From the NCBI GenBank assembly GCA_910579145.1, contig CAJTTQ010000067.1:1-13984 (forward strand): a DNA stretch of 13,984 nucleotides. Reading direction: 5' to 3'. Shown piece after piece: positions 13,258-13,984 of the stretch; within the stretch, counting starts at the first letter, position 1, and every line of letters begins with the position of its first letter. Source of the DNA: an uncultured Eubacterium sp. (lineage in GTDB: Bacteria; Bacillota; Clostridia; Lachnospirales; Lachnospiraceae). The notes beneath the pieces were generated by a model. That model was not told where the DNA came from. It did not search any database and was given only the letters and a program-made list of their open reading frames with translations. A program made the translations under genes and the position numbers.

Positions 13258-13984
13258 ATGATACCATACAAACAGCTTTCTTTGGCAGATATTTTTACCG
13301 ATTGCCAAAATAAATTTGATAACGATAAATATGAGTTCCTTGAACTTCTCGAAAATACCATTAACTTTGATGAAATTGTCCCGGCGTCTTTTGTTTTTCA
13401 TTTCCACTCTGCCACCGGCAGACCCCGCAGGCATTTTCTCTATCCAATGCTCAGGGCTCTGTTATTACAGCTTATCTTCTCAATCCCAACAACATCCCTG
13501 CTGATCATATTCCTGAAATACTCCCAGGAACTGCGGGACTTCTGTGGGTTTGATGTTGTCCCGGATGCTTCTAAATTCACCCGCTTCAAACAGGATTTCT
13601 TATTGGACTTACAATCCATGTTCGACCAGCTTGTTGATCTGACCGAACCGATATGCCAACGGATTGATGCAGACAGGGCTGCTATGCTTTTGTTTGATAC
13701 TTCCGGTATTGAAGCATGGGTGACTGAAAATAATCCCAAATATGCCAACCGTATCATCAGGCAGCTGAAAGCCTTTAAGAAAGCACATAACCTGGATGAT
13801 TCCTATGACCCTTATAAGGCTGCTTATGGCTCCATGCCCTCCCATGCGGCCGCTAATCCAGCCATTCAGCAGATGTACATTAATGGCCATTTCTGTTATG
13901 CTTATAAATTCGGTATTATTACCAACGGACTCGGCATTGTCCGGGATATTTCCTTTTACAACAAGGACTTTCTTGCGGCTCATC
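13258..13984 (+). CDS. DDE transposase, N-terminal 242 codons (cut by window end)
   Basis: The frame opens at ATG 13258 and stays open to the window edge with no stop. The start has AAAGGAG (13241-13247) 10 nt upstream. The product begins MIPYKQLSLADIF. It carries a conserved N-terminal region (about 50-115, including GRPRRH, CGF and VPDASKFTRFKQDF) of the kind found before the catalytic core of IS5/IS1182-like enzymes. LLFDTSG (144-150) supplies the likely first catalytic Asp147. The second Asp and the Glu lie beyond the window. The enzyme would cut and join the ends of its own insertion sequence. The family assignment (IS5/IS1182/IS4 superfamily) is from memory of motifs and remains approximate. 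There is no frameshift or internal stop in the visible part, so the copy may be active. Confidence 0.85.
   Translation, partial: MIPYKQLSLADIFTDCQNKFDNDKYEFLELLENTINFDEIVPASFVFHFHSATGRPRRHFLYPMLRALLLQLIFSIPTTSLLIIFLKYSQELRDFCGFDVVPDASKFTRFKQDFLLDLQSMFDQLVDLTEPICQRIDADRAAMLLFDTSGIEAWVTENNPKYANRIIRQLKAFKKAHNLDDSYDPYKAAYGSMPSHAAANPAIQQMYINGHFCYAYKFGIITNGLGIVRDISFYNKDFLAAH

Larger units (their letters stand above)
13119..13984 (+). mobile_element. Left part of an insertion sequence, incomplete
   Basis: Contains the truncated transposase gene and about 140 bp of upstream non-coding DNA with two hairpins and a promoter element. The left boundary is placed at the first hairpin (13119) only as an estimate. 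The right end, terminal inverted repeat and target duplication are outside the window, so the true edge may be tens of bases away. The insertion lies immediately upstream of the peptide gene and in divergent orientation to it. Confidence 0.6.

Noticed and set aside
13225..13983. Minus-strand open frames opposite the transposase.
   Set aside because: The plus strand encodes a continuous, recognisable transposase with a ribosome site; the others are shadows.

Overview
The window looks like a chromosomal segment of a Gram-positive Clostridia species, most plausibly Lachnospiraceae. The signs are AGGAGG-type ribosome binding sites before nearly every gene, a Firmicutes-type LexA box, moderate GC in the operon, and a transposase of a type I associate with gut Firmicutes. 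The genus cannot be fixed from the sequence alone.

Almost everything from 205 to 12770 is one tightly packed minus-strand operon of seven genes. Six encode half-size ABC exporters (membrane domain followed by ATPase domain) and one encodes a small DUF1854 protein. In transcription order they are: ABC1 (10905-12770) and ABC2 (9104-10915), a pair; ABC3 (6682-9072), the DUF1854 protein (6140-6682) and ABC4 (3937-6114), a central module whose two transporters carry extra N-terminal domains ending in zinc ribbons; then ABC5 (1995-3815) and ABC6 (205-1998), a second copy of the outer pair. ABC5 resembles ABC1, ABC6 resembles ABC2, and ABC3 resembles ABC4. The likely result is three heterodimeric exporters, with the DUF1854 protein attached to the central one. 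All six ATPase domains keep their catalytic residues. Overlaps and short gaps suggest translational coupling. The exception is a 121-nt gap between ABC4 and ABC5 that holds two hairpins, one able to compete for the ABC5 ribosome binding site.

Upstream of the operon (12771-13257) is a regulatory stretch. On the minus strand it holds a 35-codon peptide gene with a near-perfect Shine-Dalgarno sequence (12977-13084), a 15-bp perfect bidirectional terminator (12888-12927), and a strong sigma-A-type promoter (12829-12858). A LexA/DinR box (12840-12853) sits in the promoter spacer. Together these suggest a small, cysteine-free peptide gene beside a DNA-damage-controlled multi-exporter operon. A bacteriocin- or RiPP-like peptide, or a signal, exported by these transporters is a hypothesis, not a demonstrated function.

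From about 13119 to the right edge is the left part of an insertion sequence. It has two adjacent hairpins, an extended -10 element and a plus-strand DDE transposase gene (13258 onward, cut by the window end). The insertion sequence lies just upstream of the peptide gene and may have separated it from its promoter or from partner genes. The left end (1-204) holds the untranslated end of the operon with a 16-bp-arm palindrome and no convincing gene.
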